Shown here: one piece after another, positions 46,135-57,940 of the stretch
Numbering within the stretch: position 1 is the stretch's first letter
Layout: every line of letters starts with the position of its first letter
Origin: Dermatophagoides farinae
Taxonomy: Eukaryota; Arthropoda; Arachnida; Sarcoptiformes; Pyroglyphidae
Direction: 5' to 3'
DNA: 64,000 nt
Assembly: GCF_024713945.1 (NCBI RefSeq)
Contig: NC_134683.1
Coordinates: forward strand, 2,160,501-2,224,500
Translations under genes and position numbers: made by a program
The notes under the pieces: model-generated
The model's database searches: none
What the model was told of the DNA's origin: nothing
What the model saw: the letters and a program-made list of their open reading frames with translations, nothing else

Positions 46135-46919
46135 ATGTATCATCCACATTCCATAATTATATCGACAGTTTTATTCATCATTATCGTTAATTCTCAAGGT
46201 TTGTATCAATTTCCAATTATTATTTGATTATAAATATATGTCATTTAAATTCAAAAATAGGTATTAGTAATAATAATAATAATAATAATAGTCCATTCTT
46301 GAGGGATGGCAGATTCGGTGTATATCATTATGATGTAATGGCAATGAAAGGACGACAAGTTCAATATCCAATACATCCAATGATTTTGGCACGTCGATCA
46401 TTACGTGAAATGAATGGATTATCAATATCAAAATCAACAATAATGTCATTGTTTGAAGCATCACGTTGGGCACCATCATATTATAATGTACAAAGTTGGC
46501 GTTATGTTTATGCAATGCGTGATGGTCCATATTGGGATAAATTTGTTGATGCATTAGTGCCAGGTAATCAAAAATGGGCTCGCCATGCTGCCGCATTGAT
46601 TGTTGTATTATCGAATAAATATCAAATACGTAATGGAGAGAAAAAGATGGTTGAAAGCCATACATTCGATACGGGTGCTTCATGGATGTTGATGGCACTA
46701 GAAGGTACAGCACGTGGTCTTGTTGTTCATCCTATGTCCGGTTTTGATCGTGAAAAAATAGCACGTACAATTGGTTTGAATAGTGATGATTATAAAATCG
46801 AGGCAATGGTTGCCGTTGGTAATCGTGTACGTGCGATTAGTAATGAAAAAATTACTGACCGTAATCCCATCGATAAATTTGTTAGCGAAGGCATTTTCAA
46901 AGAGAAAATTTATGAATAA
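46135..46919 (+). CDS. Bacterial-type nitroreductase with a signal peptide
   Basis: Two exons, 46135-46198 and 46261-46919, join in phase 1 to give 240 aa. Exon 1 encodes a signal peptide (MYHPHSIIISTVLFIIIVNS) and exon 2 begins with a poly-Asn linker. The nitroreductase fold is clear: ARRSLREMNG (FMN phosphate contact), EASRWAPSYYNVQSWRYV (FMN/dimer motif), HAAALIVVLS, DTGASWMLMALEGTARGLVVHPMSGF and VAVGNR at the end. Such enzymes reduce nitro compounds or quinones with NAD(P)H and FMN. The sequence style is bacterial rather than that of animal iodotyrosine deiodinase, suggesting old horizontal transfer with later gain of an intron and a secretory leader (inference). Codon use and AT content match its neighbours, so it is not contaminant DNA. 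Confidence 0.85.
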
Positions 46920-47085
46920 AATTTTCCATGTTTATTCCAAAAAAAGATGAATGAATGAATGAATGAATAAATGAAAAAATAGGAATTGAAATTTACAGAA
47001 TAATATTTTTCCCACATCTATACACATGATTTGATCTGTATGAATTTTTTTTTTTGCTTCATGAGAAAATTATTATAATATAAAA

Positions 47086-47574
47086 TTAAACATTTGATGA
47101 ACGATCACGTGAACGATATACGACACCACGATTTTTCAATTCACGAACAATACCCGCTGGTAAACGACCAGATACGCTAATCGCATATATACCGACACAT
47201 TTTCGACCTATATATGATGAAACAATTAATGAAGTTAGTTTAATAAATCAAAAAATTGTAATATTTAAAAATACCAATTTTTTGCCATTTAGCCACCCAG
47301 GAATCTTCGGGATTTGTCAATGCAATTAAACCATCAAAATTATTCGACGTACAATCATAGACCATTTCACGATTATTTTTCATTCCCAAAAAATCTTCAC
47401 AATTATCACAGCCATGAAATTCAAATTGTTCGAATGACTAATTAAAAATCATGGTCAAACTTATAAGATATTCGAATCATTTTTCAAAATTATTACCTTG
47501 ATAAGTGAGCATAGTAAACATGCTCGAAGATGACGTAGATCTTGTGGAATCGTCGTTCTCAATTCGTCAGCCAT
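47086..47574 (-). CDS. SPT4: SPT4, transcription elongation factor (DSIF small subunit)
   Basis: Three exons (47574-47497, 47437-47275, 47207-47086) join in phase to give 120 aa, close to human SUPT4H1 (117 aa). It has the diagnostic start [13 protein letters not shown], the second zinc pair [32 protein letters not shown] and the C-terminus [14 protein letters not shown], then RGVVYRSRD. The four cysteines (CLLC, CDNC) bind zinc. It pairs with SPT5 to clamp RNA polymerase II during elongation in the nucleus. Several short mite-like introns break it, and the ORF pieces alone do not show the full gene. Confidence 0.95.
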
Positions 47575-47745
47575 TTTTCGATGAGAAAATTGATTAAGAT
47601 AAAATCTAAAATCAATTAATAACGAAGAAAATAAAACAAAAAAAAAACGATCCTTCAAAAAATAAACTCGATCCACGGCCAAAAAATAAAAAAAATATAA
47701 AATAATACGTTCATAAAAGACGTGCCGAAATGAAATTTCAAAATT

Positions 47746-48637
47746 TTACGAACAAGTACAATTATTATTTCGCATTTTTGGATCAATTGAATATTCTTGC
47801 ACAATATTCTCAGGAATTAATTCGATTAACATTTGAATAAAATTATCATAAGAACAATTTCGATTACATTTACAGCGATATCTATTTGAATCTAATGCAT
47901 TTCCGAGCAAATTTATGAAAAAATTATCCGTTCCATTTAGATAGTACATGCGGATGGACGGCCAGTTTTGATCATCCGTTATCAATTCAAATGCCAAACC
48001 ACTTGGTTGACCGATATTTGATCCGATCGCTGATAATAGATATCCCAACAATGTATCATGAGTACTGTATAGATAGATATGATTATCCCAACAGTAAGAA
48101 TATTTCAAATCCAAAGTTTTGTTCATATTTTCGATTAATTCTTTAATCAATGATCCGATTCTTAGTTTAAGATATGTATTCGATTGGCCATATACGGAGA
48201 ATTCAAGATCATGAAATTGTTTTATTCTCTGGATCGTATCATTACCCATACGATCAATCCAATCAACTTTGATATAATTGGTGCCAAAATATTCTTGTTT
48301 TCGTGATGAACTTCTTGCATGAACATTTTTAATTGGCATCGAATCCAGATACATTCACGATATCGTTCACGTAGATTGCGGCCCAAATGAAACATACGTT
48401 GTTTACCACGATTAGTTAATTCACCAAGTCCCATTTTAAAATCATATATAGTTTATATTTATCATTATGATATAATCGTATTGGACTACGATCACCATGT
48501 CTAAAGATAAATTGAACCAATAATAAATTATCATTATCAGACGATTCGATTGGTGATTTTGTTAACAAAAACACCAAGAAGCCAAATAATAATCTTGTCA
48601 AACAAATCAATGATGCACTTATTTTGTTGTGTGCCAC
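47746..48637 (-). pseudogene. Decayed histidine acid phosphatase
   Basis: Pieces in three frames follow the acid phosphatase order. First comes FIFRHGDRSPIRLYHNDKYK with the catalytic RHGxRSP. Next, MGLGELTNRGKQRMFHLGRN and RERY lie in another frame. Then YLDSMPIKNVHARSSS lies in a third frame and runs straight into KQEYFGTNYIKVDWIDRMGN. The region that should follow the RSS motif (about 90-100 residues of the alpha domain) is missing, while the distal STHDTLLG motif and Cys-rich end (RCKCNRNC ... NNNCTCS) remain. No GT-AG introns explain the two frame changes. The 5' end starts at a GTG next to a TTTAG, so the first exon may lie upstream or be lost. Sequencing errors could explain the shifts but not the internal loss. 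Confidence 0.75.
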
Positions 48638-48910
48638 TAAACACAGAAAATAATCATCTTATTTATTATTATTGCCGGAACAATCAATCAGTTTGACAAA
48701 AACAAATCGTTATCAATGTTTGTATGAATGAAAAATCAGTCAATTTATTTTTTCATTTCGTACTCAAAGTATGACCGATTAAATCAAGCAATTCATACAA
48801 CTGTTGATCGGAAGTAACGATAATTCATTTAATCATAACTGTTATGATATTTAAAGCACAAATATTTCTTGTACTTAATATTATAATAATGATGATAATA
48901 TTTCACACAA
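48610..48910. repeat. Small diverged tandem duplication, copy 1
   Basis: Similar over about 300 bp to 49235-49560. Shared blocks include AACACAGAAAATAATCAT, TTATTGCCGGAA, CAATCAGTTTGACAAAAA, AAAGTATGACC and TTGATCGGAAGTA. It overlaps the 5' end of the decayed acid phosphatase. Confidence 0.8.
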
Positions 48911-48949
48911 TTTTTGTGGTTGAAAAGATAACAAAAAAAAAAAAAAAAA

Positions 48950-49229
48950 ATACCGGAAAATTTGAAGAATATGGAAATTTTCCATATATATGAAGAATAA
49001 TAATTTACATTGATAATAATATGATAGATATTTGGACTGTGAACAACAATAATAATAACAATAATATAATAAGATGCACACATTATATTGATAACATGTA
49101 CGGAATGATGTTTTATCTATCACAAAAAAAAACATACCCCATACTAAACGACTACCAGCATTAAATATTGATTGAATTGATTGATTGATGCTATGCTATT
49201 GAACCGACAAATACAAGGAAATAATCATA
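48950..49229 (-). pseudogene. Decayed fragment of MFS exon 4
   Basis: It resembles 50127-50364 of the intact MFS gene: shared GAAGAATATGGAAATT, ATGTACGGAATGATGTTTTATC, CCCCATACTAAACG, CCAGCATTAAATATTGAT and ATTGAACCGACAAATACAAG. It contains insertions and small indels (for example a GATTGATT expansion near 49175), so it no longer encodes the transporter segment. Confidence 0.82.
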
Positions 49230-49234
49230 AAAAA

Positions 49235-49560
49235 AATGATGCACTCATTTTGCACACGAAACACAGAAAATAATCATATTTATTATTATTATTGCCGGAA
49301 TAATCAATCAGTTTGACAAAAAATAAATCATTATCAATGTTTAAATGAATGAAAAGTCAATCAATTTGTTTTTTTTTTTGCATTTTGTATCCAAAGTATG
49401 ACCAATAAAATTTAGCAATGATACGACCAAGTTGATCGGAAGTATCGATAATTCATTTATTTAATCATAATAACTTTTATTATATTTATATATGAATGAA
49501 TATTTTTTTTTGTACTTTATTATAATGAATGATATTTCATACAATTTTGCAATGCAAATA
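49235..49560. repeat. Small diverged tandem duplication, copy 2
   Basis: Partner of 48610-48910, with more T-run expansion and indels. With the MFS fragment between the copies it suggests that a block of phosphatase 5' flank plus MFS exon was duplicated and then decayed. Confidence 0.8.
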
Positions 49561-49795
49561 ACAATTAAAAAAAAACCCACAAGAAAAAACAAACAAATAG
49601 ACTTGATTTTTCAATCATAATAATTTTCATATATCCACATTATTCATCATTGAAATGAATTGTGAGAAAAAAAAAATAAATTCAAAGTCAAAGCTCCGGA
49701 ACCATATAACGATTTGACTAGTTTGAAAGAATAGGGTCTGTGATTATGCATTGAAATCATTTGAAATTTGTGATTTTTTTTTTTTTTTTTGGTTT

Positions 49796-51558
49796 TTAAG
49801 TAAAATTGGCACGATTTCGGAGATGTGTTACATCACGAGGAAAATATAACGCCAATACTAATGCCATTAATGAAAATATTGAAATCGTAGCAAATGATCC
49901 AAACCAGCCAAAATTTTTCAAAATAAATTGAATAAGAAATGCACCACATAAAGACATGCTTGCCTATAGAAAAATCAATGATAATCATCAGTGATAATTT
50001 TATATAAAAAATAAGGTTATACAAAAGTAAAATTCTTACCGGAGCTGTAAATAAAAATCCATAGATAGTACCAGCATGTAAACGTCCAAATACTTGTGCA
50101 GTTGCGGTTGGAAAGATCACAAAAATACCGGAAAATGTGAAGAATATGGAAATTATCCATATGAAGTATAATAATTTACTTTGATAATAGCAAGATATTT
50201 GCACTGTAAACAATAATAACGATAATAAGATGCACATTGTAGTGATACATGTACGGAATGATGTTTTATCATAAAATATGCCCCATACTAAACGGCCACC
50301 AGCATTAAATATTGATGCAATTGAACCGACAAATACAAGAAAATAATCATCAGAAATGAATTGTGATCCGAATGCTTTGTACATTGTATTGACAAATTGT
50401 ACGGCTTGTGTACACAATGCAAACATTAGCCACATCTGAAAAAAAATTAATCAATAAATTTATCGATAAGTTTCAATAGGATAATAATAAAAGCATACCA
50501 ATAGAAATTCTTTAGTACGAATGGCTTGTTTATATGTAAGATCCGTTTGTTGTGATGGATGTCCAATTATGATATTTCCATTATGATCCTCACAACTACT
50601 ATATCCACTGCCATTACTATTTGGATTCAAACCATAACCATTATTATAGGTTAATGGTGTTTCAAATGTTGTTTCTTCATCTGGTGAACTTATAAGCAAA
50701 AATCGACCTTCTTCAAAAATAATTTCATTCGGTTGACGTGGTGGTGTGAATAGCAAACAACAACCAATTATTTGGATTATAATATAAATTACAAGCAATA
50801 AGATGAATAAATTTGGAACACGTGAAAGAATCGATTTAGCATAGAAATAACCATCCGGATTCGGAGATAGATTCAATGGATTTAAATATGATGTTTGAAC
50901 ATAGTTAAAAACCAATGCACCAAGACCATAACCACCAACAATAAATCCATTAACGAGGCCTTTTCGTTTAGGAAACCACTATAACAAAAAAAAAGAATAA
51001 AAAAAATCCATTTAAAGAAACAATTTTTAATAAAAATTAATAATTAGTGTAAAGCCATAGGCTTTTGAATAAAACATACTTTCATACCGGCAGCTAACGG
51101 TGCAACATATGCCATACCGACACCCAAACTTGACAAGAATCCATAAGTAAATACGACCCATATGAAACCCCAATTGATTGTGTAATAAGTTAAACCAATT
51201 GAAAGACTGTTATGTTAACATGATGATAATATTAAAAATCCAAAATACTTATTAAATTTTAGGATAATCAAACAATTTACCTGAATATAAATGAACCAAT
51301 TAAGCAAGTGAATCTGGGACCAATTTTAGATTCCAATATACCACCGACCATCATCAATGTACCTTGGCCCAATAGAAATGCTGCATTTATATATATGGAT
51401 GATGCATATGTAACGGTAGGATCGACATGTACACGAATATATGATGTTAAATATGTGTTAACATTGCCCAAAGTATAAAATGTTCCAAGAATCAAATGGA
51501 CAAGAAAACCACCAAATACAGATGAAATTCCTTTGGATTTATCATTCAAATAAGACAT
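49796..51558 (-). CDS. MFS transporter, oxalate/formate antiporter-like
   Basis: Five exons (51558-51281, 51206-51080, 50978-50499, 50435-50040, 49963-49796) join in phase to give 482 aa, about the length and 12-helix layout of the MFS. FGGFLVHLILGTFYTLGNVN near the N-terminus, LLGQGTLMMVGGILESKIGP and WFPKRKGLVNGFIVGGYGLG are typical of the OFA (oxalate:formate antiporter) branch, which also includes pyruvate/monocarboxylate carriers. A central loop (about residues 205-250) is polar and Asn/Gly-rich. A monocarboxylate or organic-anion substrate is likely but unproven. It is divergent from the ABCC gene across a 1.35 kb shared upstream region. A decayed copy of exon 4 lies 0.6 kb downstream. 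Confidence 0.85.
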
Positions 51559-52909
51559 TGTTCTGTTTGAGAGAATTCAACCAATGTGTTCAAGAAGCGA
51601 ATGCGAATTAATGAATTATGTCTTTTGAATTGACAATTTCAATGCCAATATATAAATGATAGCATATCAAATTAAGACAATGTTTGAAAATGATAAGATG
51701 ATTATGTTGAATAAACATAATTTGATTTGGTTTCATTTGATCATCAAATATGATTTGATGTACATGATGATGAAAACATATATTGTCAATGATGATTCGA
51801 AATAAAAGGTAAACAAAAGGTTTCTATGATTATACGAACGAAGAAATAGTGACAACGTAATACTACACATAGATCTATTCACTTTCTCTTTATATCTCTC
51901 TTGTGAAATCGTTTCGATTTCTTCTCCCCTCCCCCTCGATTTCGATTCATCGATCGAATTGAGTTGCTGAATAAAATGCCAGTCAACTCAATTCAAACTA
52001 AACATTGGAAGAATCGCGACTGATGATATCATCATCATCATCATCATTATTATATATAAAAAAAACGATTGAACGAATATATATATATATATTGCAGGCA
52101 ATATATTATAAATGAAAATAATTATCAAACAAAAAAAAAACTATATATAAACAACGATAGTACTACCATCTTTCGGCATATCCTTAAAGATAACTTTGAA
52201 CAAAAAAGAAAACATTGTTCACAATTCGACAAATTATTTATTTATTTATTTATTTATTATTATTAGTGTTTATGGTTTTGAAATGAAATGAAATGGTTTT
52301 TTTTTTTGGTTAAAATTTTCAATGTTTTGTTAGGTAATAAAATTGATGATCAAAACATGTGACATGTCGTCTTGTCTGGATCTTATAGAATATACATTGA
52401 ATCCTTGATCTCGATTTACAAAAAAAAAAAAAAATTGAAATTTAAAAAACAATTATTCTTATCTATCTAGAACATTTTTTTTTTATAAATAATAAAAATT
52501 TCATTATCTATATAGGCTTTTTCCCAGCACGTGTTGAAATCAAAATATTAACAAAACAAAAAAAACGATTAAACTGATAATAACAAAATCAAAAGTACAA
52601 ATTACCAATGTGTGTAATTTATTATTGTTATAATAACCACAAAATAATTCTTTTAATAGAATATGGTATATATATAACCTTCTAATAAAGAAGAGTTAGT
52701 TGATTAGTAATTAGCCAATCAGGTTTTTTTTTTTTTTTGGTTGTGACCAACTAAACAATGTCAACAAAATGAATAAAACACTCTGTCGCACAGTCATCAC
52801 AAATGTTTGTTGTTGTTTTTTTTTTCTCTGTTTTCATCACAACACAATTTATGTGAATTTAATGAATGTGAATCCAATCAATCATCAAAAAAAAAAAAAA
52901 AATTCCATT
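51559..52909. other. Shared upstream region between MFS and ABCC genes
   Basis: The two transporters are head to head. The region holds a C-rich tract (CTTCTCCCCTCCCCCTCG near 51923), a TCATCGATCGA palindromic patch, ATC repeats near 52030, (TA)n at about 52077-52091 ending in an inverted repeat ATATTGC-AG-GCAATAT, and a TTTA repeat near 52240. No gene was seen. Confidence 0.5.
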
Positions 52910-55900
52910 ATGAATCAAACGAAAATGATTATGACAAAAAAATCACCATTAGATAATGGTAATTTATTTGTTCGAATCTATAACCTGTAAGAATATATCA
53001 TATCATATCCATATCCATATTCATTTTGAATTATTATTTTATTAAATAACTTTTTTTTCTGTAACATTTTCCAAAAGATGGGTGCTACCATTGTTTGTTC
53101 ATGGCATCAATAATGAAATTCATCTTTCCGATTTACCCAAATGTTCACAATCAGATGATACTGGAAAATTATCCAATATTTTAGAACATTATTGGCGTTT
53201 AGAATTGAAACATAGCAAACCGAATTTTATTCGTGCCACATTTCGTTCATTTCCATGGCATTTTATTGGATGTACTTTGTTAATTATTCTAAGAGAATGT
53301 ATTCTTAGATCGTTACAACCATTATTCTTATCGCGTGTGATTCAATTTTTTTCCAAACCAACTGCTGAAGAATTTCAATCAGCTTGTCTAAATTCATCCG
53401 CTTTGGTGATCATACCATTATTTTGTATTCTATTAAGACATCCAGATCGATATTTAGCATTCAGATTGGCAATTAAAATTCGTGTTGCATGGTGTTCATT
53501 AATTTATCGAAAAGCTATTCGTCTACATCATTCGGCATTTCGTCGTACCACTGTCGGACAGATATTGAATCTAATATCCAATGATGTTACACGTGTTGAT
53601 CAGGTATGTTTTATTGTTTATTTATGTAGATGTTTATTATTATTATTATTATTTAAATCTTGTTAAAGTTTTGCAATTATGCATGCTACATAATTATTTC
53701 TCCCATAATTTTCATCATACGAATGTATATCTGTTACATTTATGTTGGTCCATATTGTTTCATAGGATTATTTCTACTATTATTAGTCATTCCAATGAAT
53801 TTATTAACTGGCCGTATCTTTCAGCTATTGCGAACAAAAGTTGCAAAAACATCCGATACAAGATTACGTATCATTTCGGATATAATCAAAGGAATTCGTG
53901 TAATCAAAATGTATGCATGGGAAGATCATTTCAGTAGTCTTATTGATGATGCTAGAAATCGTGAAATAATTCAAATTAAATATAGTATAATTTGTAAAGC
54001 TATCAATCTGGTCATAGCATTCATATCTAGCCATATAATTGTATTTGCTATGTTTGCTTCCTATGTAATATATACTGGAAATCTATTGAATGCCGATCAA
54101 GTATTTGTCATAATGAATGTAATCAAAATAACTAGCTCTGTATCATCAAGAGCATTGCCAACAGCATTAACATTATCATTTGAAATGTTAGCTTCATGTG
54201 ATCGTATACAGGTATTTTTTTTTTATTACTCTCTATCGATTAATGGTCGTAAAAGAATAATTTTTTTTTCTTTTTTCATTTTGATTCTCTATTTAGAATT
54301 TTCTTCTCCTCGATGAATACAATCATCAAACGATAACATATCATAATAACATTTCGGTATCAAATGAAGATAAAATTGTTGTGAAAATGGAAAAAGTTTC
54401 AGCTGATTGGACAATGGGCACCACTAAACAGCCATCACTTGATAAAATATCATTGCAAATCAAACATGGACAATTGATCATGGTTATTGGTTCGACTGGT
54501 TCAGGCAAAACAACATTTCTAATGTCATTGATGAATGAAATTTCAATCATAAATGGTTCAATTCAATTGAATGGTCGTATTGCTTATGTAGCTCAAGATC
54601 CATGGATCATGAATGGAAGTATTCGTGATAATATTCTATTTGGTCGACAATACGATGCTGTAAAATATACAACCATCATTGATGTTTGTGGAATGCATCA
54701 TGATCTAATACAATTACCATATAGTGATCAAAGTTTAGTTGGAGAAAGAGGCGTTTCATTGAGTGTTGGGCAAAAAATTCGATTAACATTAGCTCGTGCA
54801 TTGTATAGCGAGGCGGATATTTATCTATTGGATGATCCATTGAGCGCTGTTGATGTTAATGTTGCCAATCATATATTTGAAAGGTATGTTCTCTATGAAT
54901 ATTGAATGGATAAATTTTATGAAAAAAATGAAATTTTTTTTTCCAAAAAGATGCATAATGGATTATTTGAAATCCAAAACAGTCATTTTGGTTACACATC
55001 AATCCCAATTTATAAGGAATGCATCAAAAATACTTGTACTAGATAATGGACGACAATTAGCATTCGATCATTATGATGAAATAATCAAATCAAAATTGAT
55101 TAATCTTGGATCATTGTTTCAACAGAAAAATTCCATTGAAATTGTCGCATCCGAAATTCCAATGAATGAATCAATGGTGATTGGATATGATATGGATTCT
55201 AAACAAAAAAATTTGAAACCAAAAATTATCGGAGAAATTAAAACAAGTAAAGGATCAATCAACAGTAAAGTATATTTAAATTACATTAAAGCCGGTTCTG
55301 GACCAATTCGATCACCATTAATGATCGTTACAATTATTTGTACATCATTTCTATATTATTACATGGACATTTGGATTGCACAATGGACAAATCAAAATGA
55401 ACAATTGATGTTGAAAAATAATTCAGATATAATTAATTTAAAAATGGACAATCATCGTTTTGATGATGTGATTATCTATTCCATTTTAATTATCAACATT
55501 TTGATCGCTATGATTATACAATCGATAACCATATTCCTTATGTGTATCAAATCATCGATCAATTTGCATAATAGATTATTTTCCAGTTTGATTCGTGTAC
55601 CAGTTTCATTTTTTGATACTATACCCATTGGACGGATAATGAATCGTTTTGCTAAAGATATTGGAATCATTGATGAACGATTACCACAAACAGTGGATAA
55701 TTTTCTTAATGTATGTTTTTCTATTATATTTCTATATTTGAAAATATATAATAATGATAATAAATTTTGTCTAGTTCATAGTTTCATTATTGGGTGTGAC
55801 CATCATTGTAGCCATAACAAAATGGTATCTAATATTTCCAGCCATCATAATGTTTTTATCCATTATAATTATTCACCGTGTCTATACTATTATTGCACAA

Positions 55901-57194
55901 GATTTAAATCGTTATGAAAATATTGCTAGAAATCCTTTGTTCAATCATATGACAATGACATTGAATGGTCTTTCAACGATACGTTCATTCAATGTAAGCG
56001 ATGAATTTATTCAACAATATTATCGCTATCAAAATGATCATACGGCTGTTTATTTTACTTGTTTTGCTTCGATGAAATTTCCTGGCATCTGTTTGGATTT
56101 AATTTGTATGATTTATATGATCATTGTAATCGTTTTTGTGATGATTTCTTATGAAGGTATATAGAATGTTTTTTTTTGAATTATCTACATTTATTGTTAA
56201 TAATAATAATGATTATTATTATTTAGAGATTCAAAGTGGTACGGCCGGATTAATCCTAACAACCATACTTGGATTAATTTCATTGACACAGCCAGGTATT
56301 CGAGCAACTATAGAAGCTGAAAATCAAATGATTTCTGTAGAAAGAATTTTGGAATATTCCGATTTAGAATCTGAAGCACCATTGAAATCTGATTATAAAT
56401 TTCCACCTAATTGGCCTGAATGTGGTCGAATTATTTTTGATCATGTTTATCTTCATTATAATCAATCACAAAAACCAGTGATAAAGGATCTTTGTTTTGA
56501 AATTCGTGGTAGTGAAAAAATTGGTATTGTTGGAAGAACCGGTGCTGGTAAAAGTTCAATATTGGCTGCATTATTTCGAATGGTCGAAATTGATGGTAGA
56601 ATCACAATCGATGGCGTCGATTGTTGTGATATCGGTTTACATGAACTTCGATCAAAAATGTCGATTATTCCACAGGAACCTGTAGCATTTATTGGTTCGT
56701 TAAGAAAAAATCTTGATCCTTTTGATGAACTGAATGATGATGAAATTTGGGACGCATTGGAAAAAGTTCAAATGAAAAATCTTGTAAATGAAATGCCTGG
56801 CAAACTTCAGTATCAATTATCAGAAGGAGGAGATAATTTAAGCTTAGGTCAACGTCAATTGATTTGTCTGGCACGTGCACTATTACGACAAAATAAAATC
56901 CTAGTTTTGGATGAAGCCACAGCCAATGTTGATCTTCATACTGATGCTTTAATACAACAGACTATTCGTGATAATTTCAATGATTGTACAGTGATAACCA
57001 TAGCTCATCGTTTGAATACGATTATCGATTCGGATCGAATATTAGTATTGGATTCTGGTCGTTTAGCACAATACGATACACCGTTCAATCTACTTCAAGA
57101 TAAACATGGAATATTCTATAATCTTATTCAACAAACCGGACCACAAATGGCTGCAAAATTAACATCAATGGCAAATGGAAAAAAAATACTTTGA
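52910..57194 (+). CDS. ABCC-type exporter, ABCC4/MRP4-like
   Basis: Seven exons (52910-52986, 53078-53603, 53669-54211, 54297-54883, 54951-55710, 55775-56156, 56227-57194) join in phase to give 1280 aa, the size of a short MRP without TMD0. TMD1 includes GQILNLISNDVTRVDQ and IIKGIRVIKMYAWEDHFSSL. NBD1: Walker A GSTGSGKTT (447-455), signature LSVGQ (537-541) in place of LSGGQ, and Walker B IYLLDDPLSAVD with Asp at the catalytic position, normal for ABCC NBD1. TMD2 includes PVSFFDTIPIGRIMNRFAKD. NBD2: Walker A GRTGAGKSS (1061-1069), LSLGQ and LVLDEATANVD. It should export organic anions, conjugates or cyclic nucleotides across the plasma membrane. The N-terminal exon start (ATG 52910) is by phase. 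Confidence 0.9.
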
Positions 57195-57448
57195 CATTAC
57201 ATAAACATCGGTTGAATGAAATGTTTTCAAATTGTAAACGACACCAATTCCATCTATGATAATCTATTGCAAATAAAAATCTTGAATAGAAATTTTGTGA
57301 ATTTATTTCAAATTTTTAAAATCAAATATTGAATTTGTAGACAAAAAAAATCATGTCATTTCGTGGTCTAATACAATTACATAGAGATATTAATGAATTT
57401 ATATCAAAAAAAAATGTCAAAAAAGAAAATCAAGATTCTGGTAGAAAA

Positions 57449-57940
57449 TTACATCGGACGACCAACACCACCAAACAAACCACGAATTGGTAAAAGTAAC
57501 ATAGCCAAAAACATGGTAAACCAATCCATATCATCATTTTGAGATTGATATGGCATAATCGGAACAATTTGTGGTGCTTGATGTGTTTCACTATTATATC
57601 TTGAATTTCGTTTTTCACGATTTAAGATTCGGATTTTTGATTCTGGCTGTTCGAAACCCATCATAGTCATCCCATGTCCATACATTGGCATAGAACCGCC
57701 ATAATTACCACGGCCAAATGATTGTTGTTGACCCATGCCAATGCCCATCATACGATTTTGATCATAGTAGCCAGTACCACCACCACCATTACGATTCATC
57801 ATACCGACATTATTACCATAACCAAAATTGGAATATCCACCACCATTTCGATATGGATATTGTTCACTGTAATCGATGAGAAATACGATCATAACGAAAA
57901 TGATTGCACACAATACAATGGTGGTTGTTGTTGAATTCAT
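57449..57940 (-). CDS. Secreted Gly/Tyr/Asn/Met-rich protein, paralog A
   Basis: Single exon, 163 aa, ATG at 57940. The signal peptide is TTTIVLCAIIFVMIVFLIDY, with the mature start near QYPYRNGGGYSNFGYG. A Gly/Asn/Tyr/Met-rich middle is followed by KIRILNREKRNSRY, a dibasic site, a Pro/Gln segment (APQIVPIMPYQSQN) and a hydrophobic tail DWFTMFLAMLLLPIRGLFGG. The order and the motifs ILNRExR, QSQN-DW and FLAxLLLPxR are shared with its neighbour at 58386-58895, so they are tandem paralogs. The composition suggests an extruded, adhesive, cuticle or silk-like protein, possibly processed at the dibasic site. No known family was recognised. Confidence 0.75.
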   Translation of the reverse strand: MNSTTTTIVLCAIIFVMIVFLIDYSEQYPYRNGGGYSNFGYGNNVGMMNRNGGGGTGYYDQNRMMGIGMGQQQSFGRGNYGGSMPMYGHGMTMMGFEQPESKIRILNREKRNSRYNSETHQAPQIVPIMPYQSQNDDMDWFTMFLAMLLLPIRGLFGGVGRPM

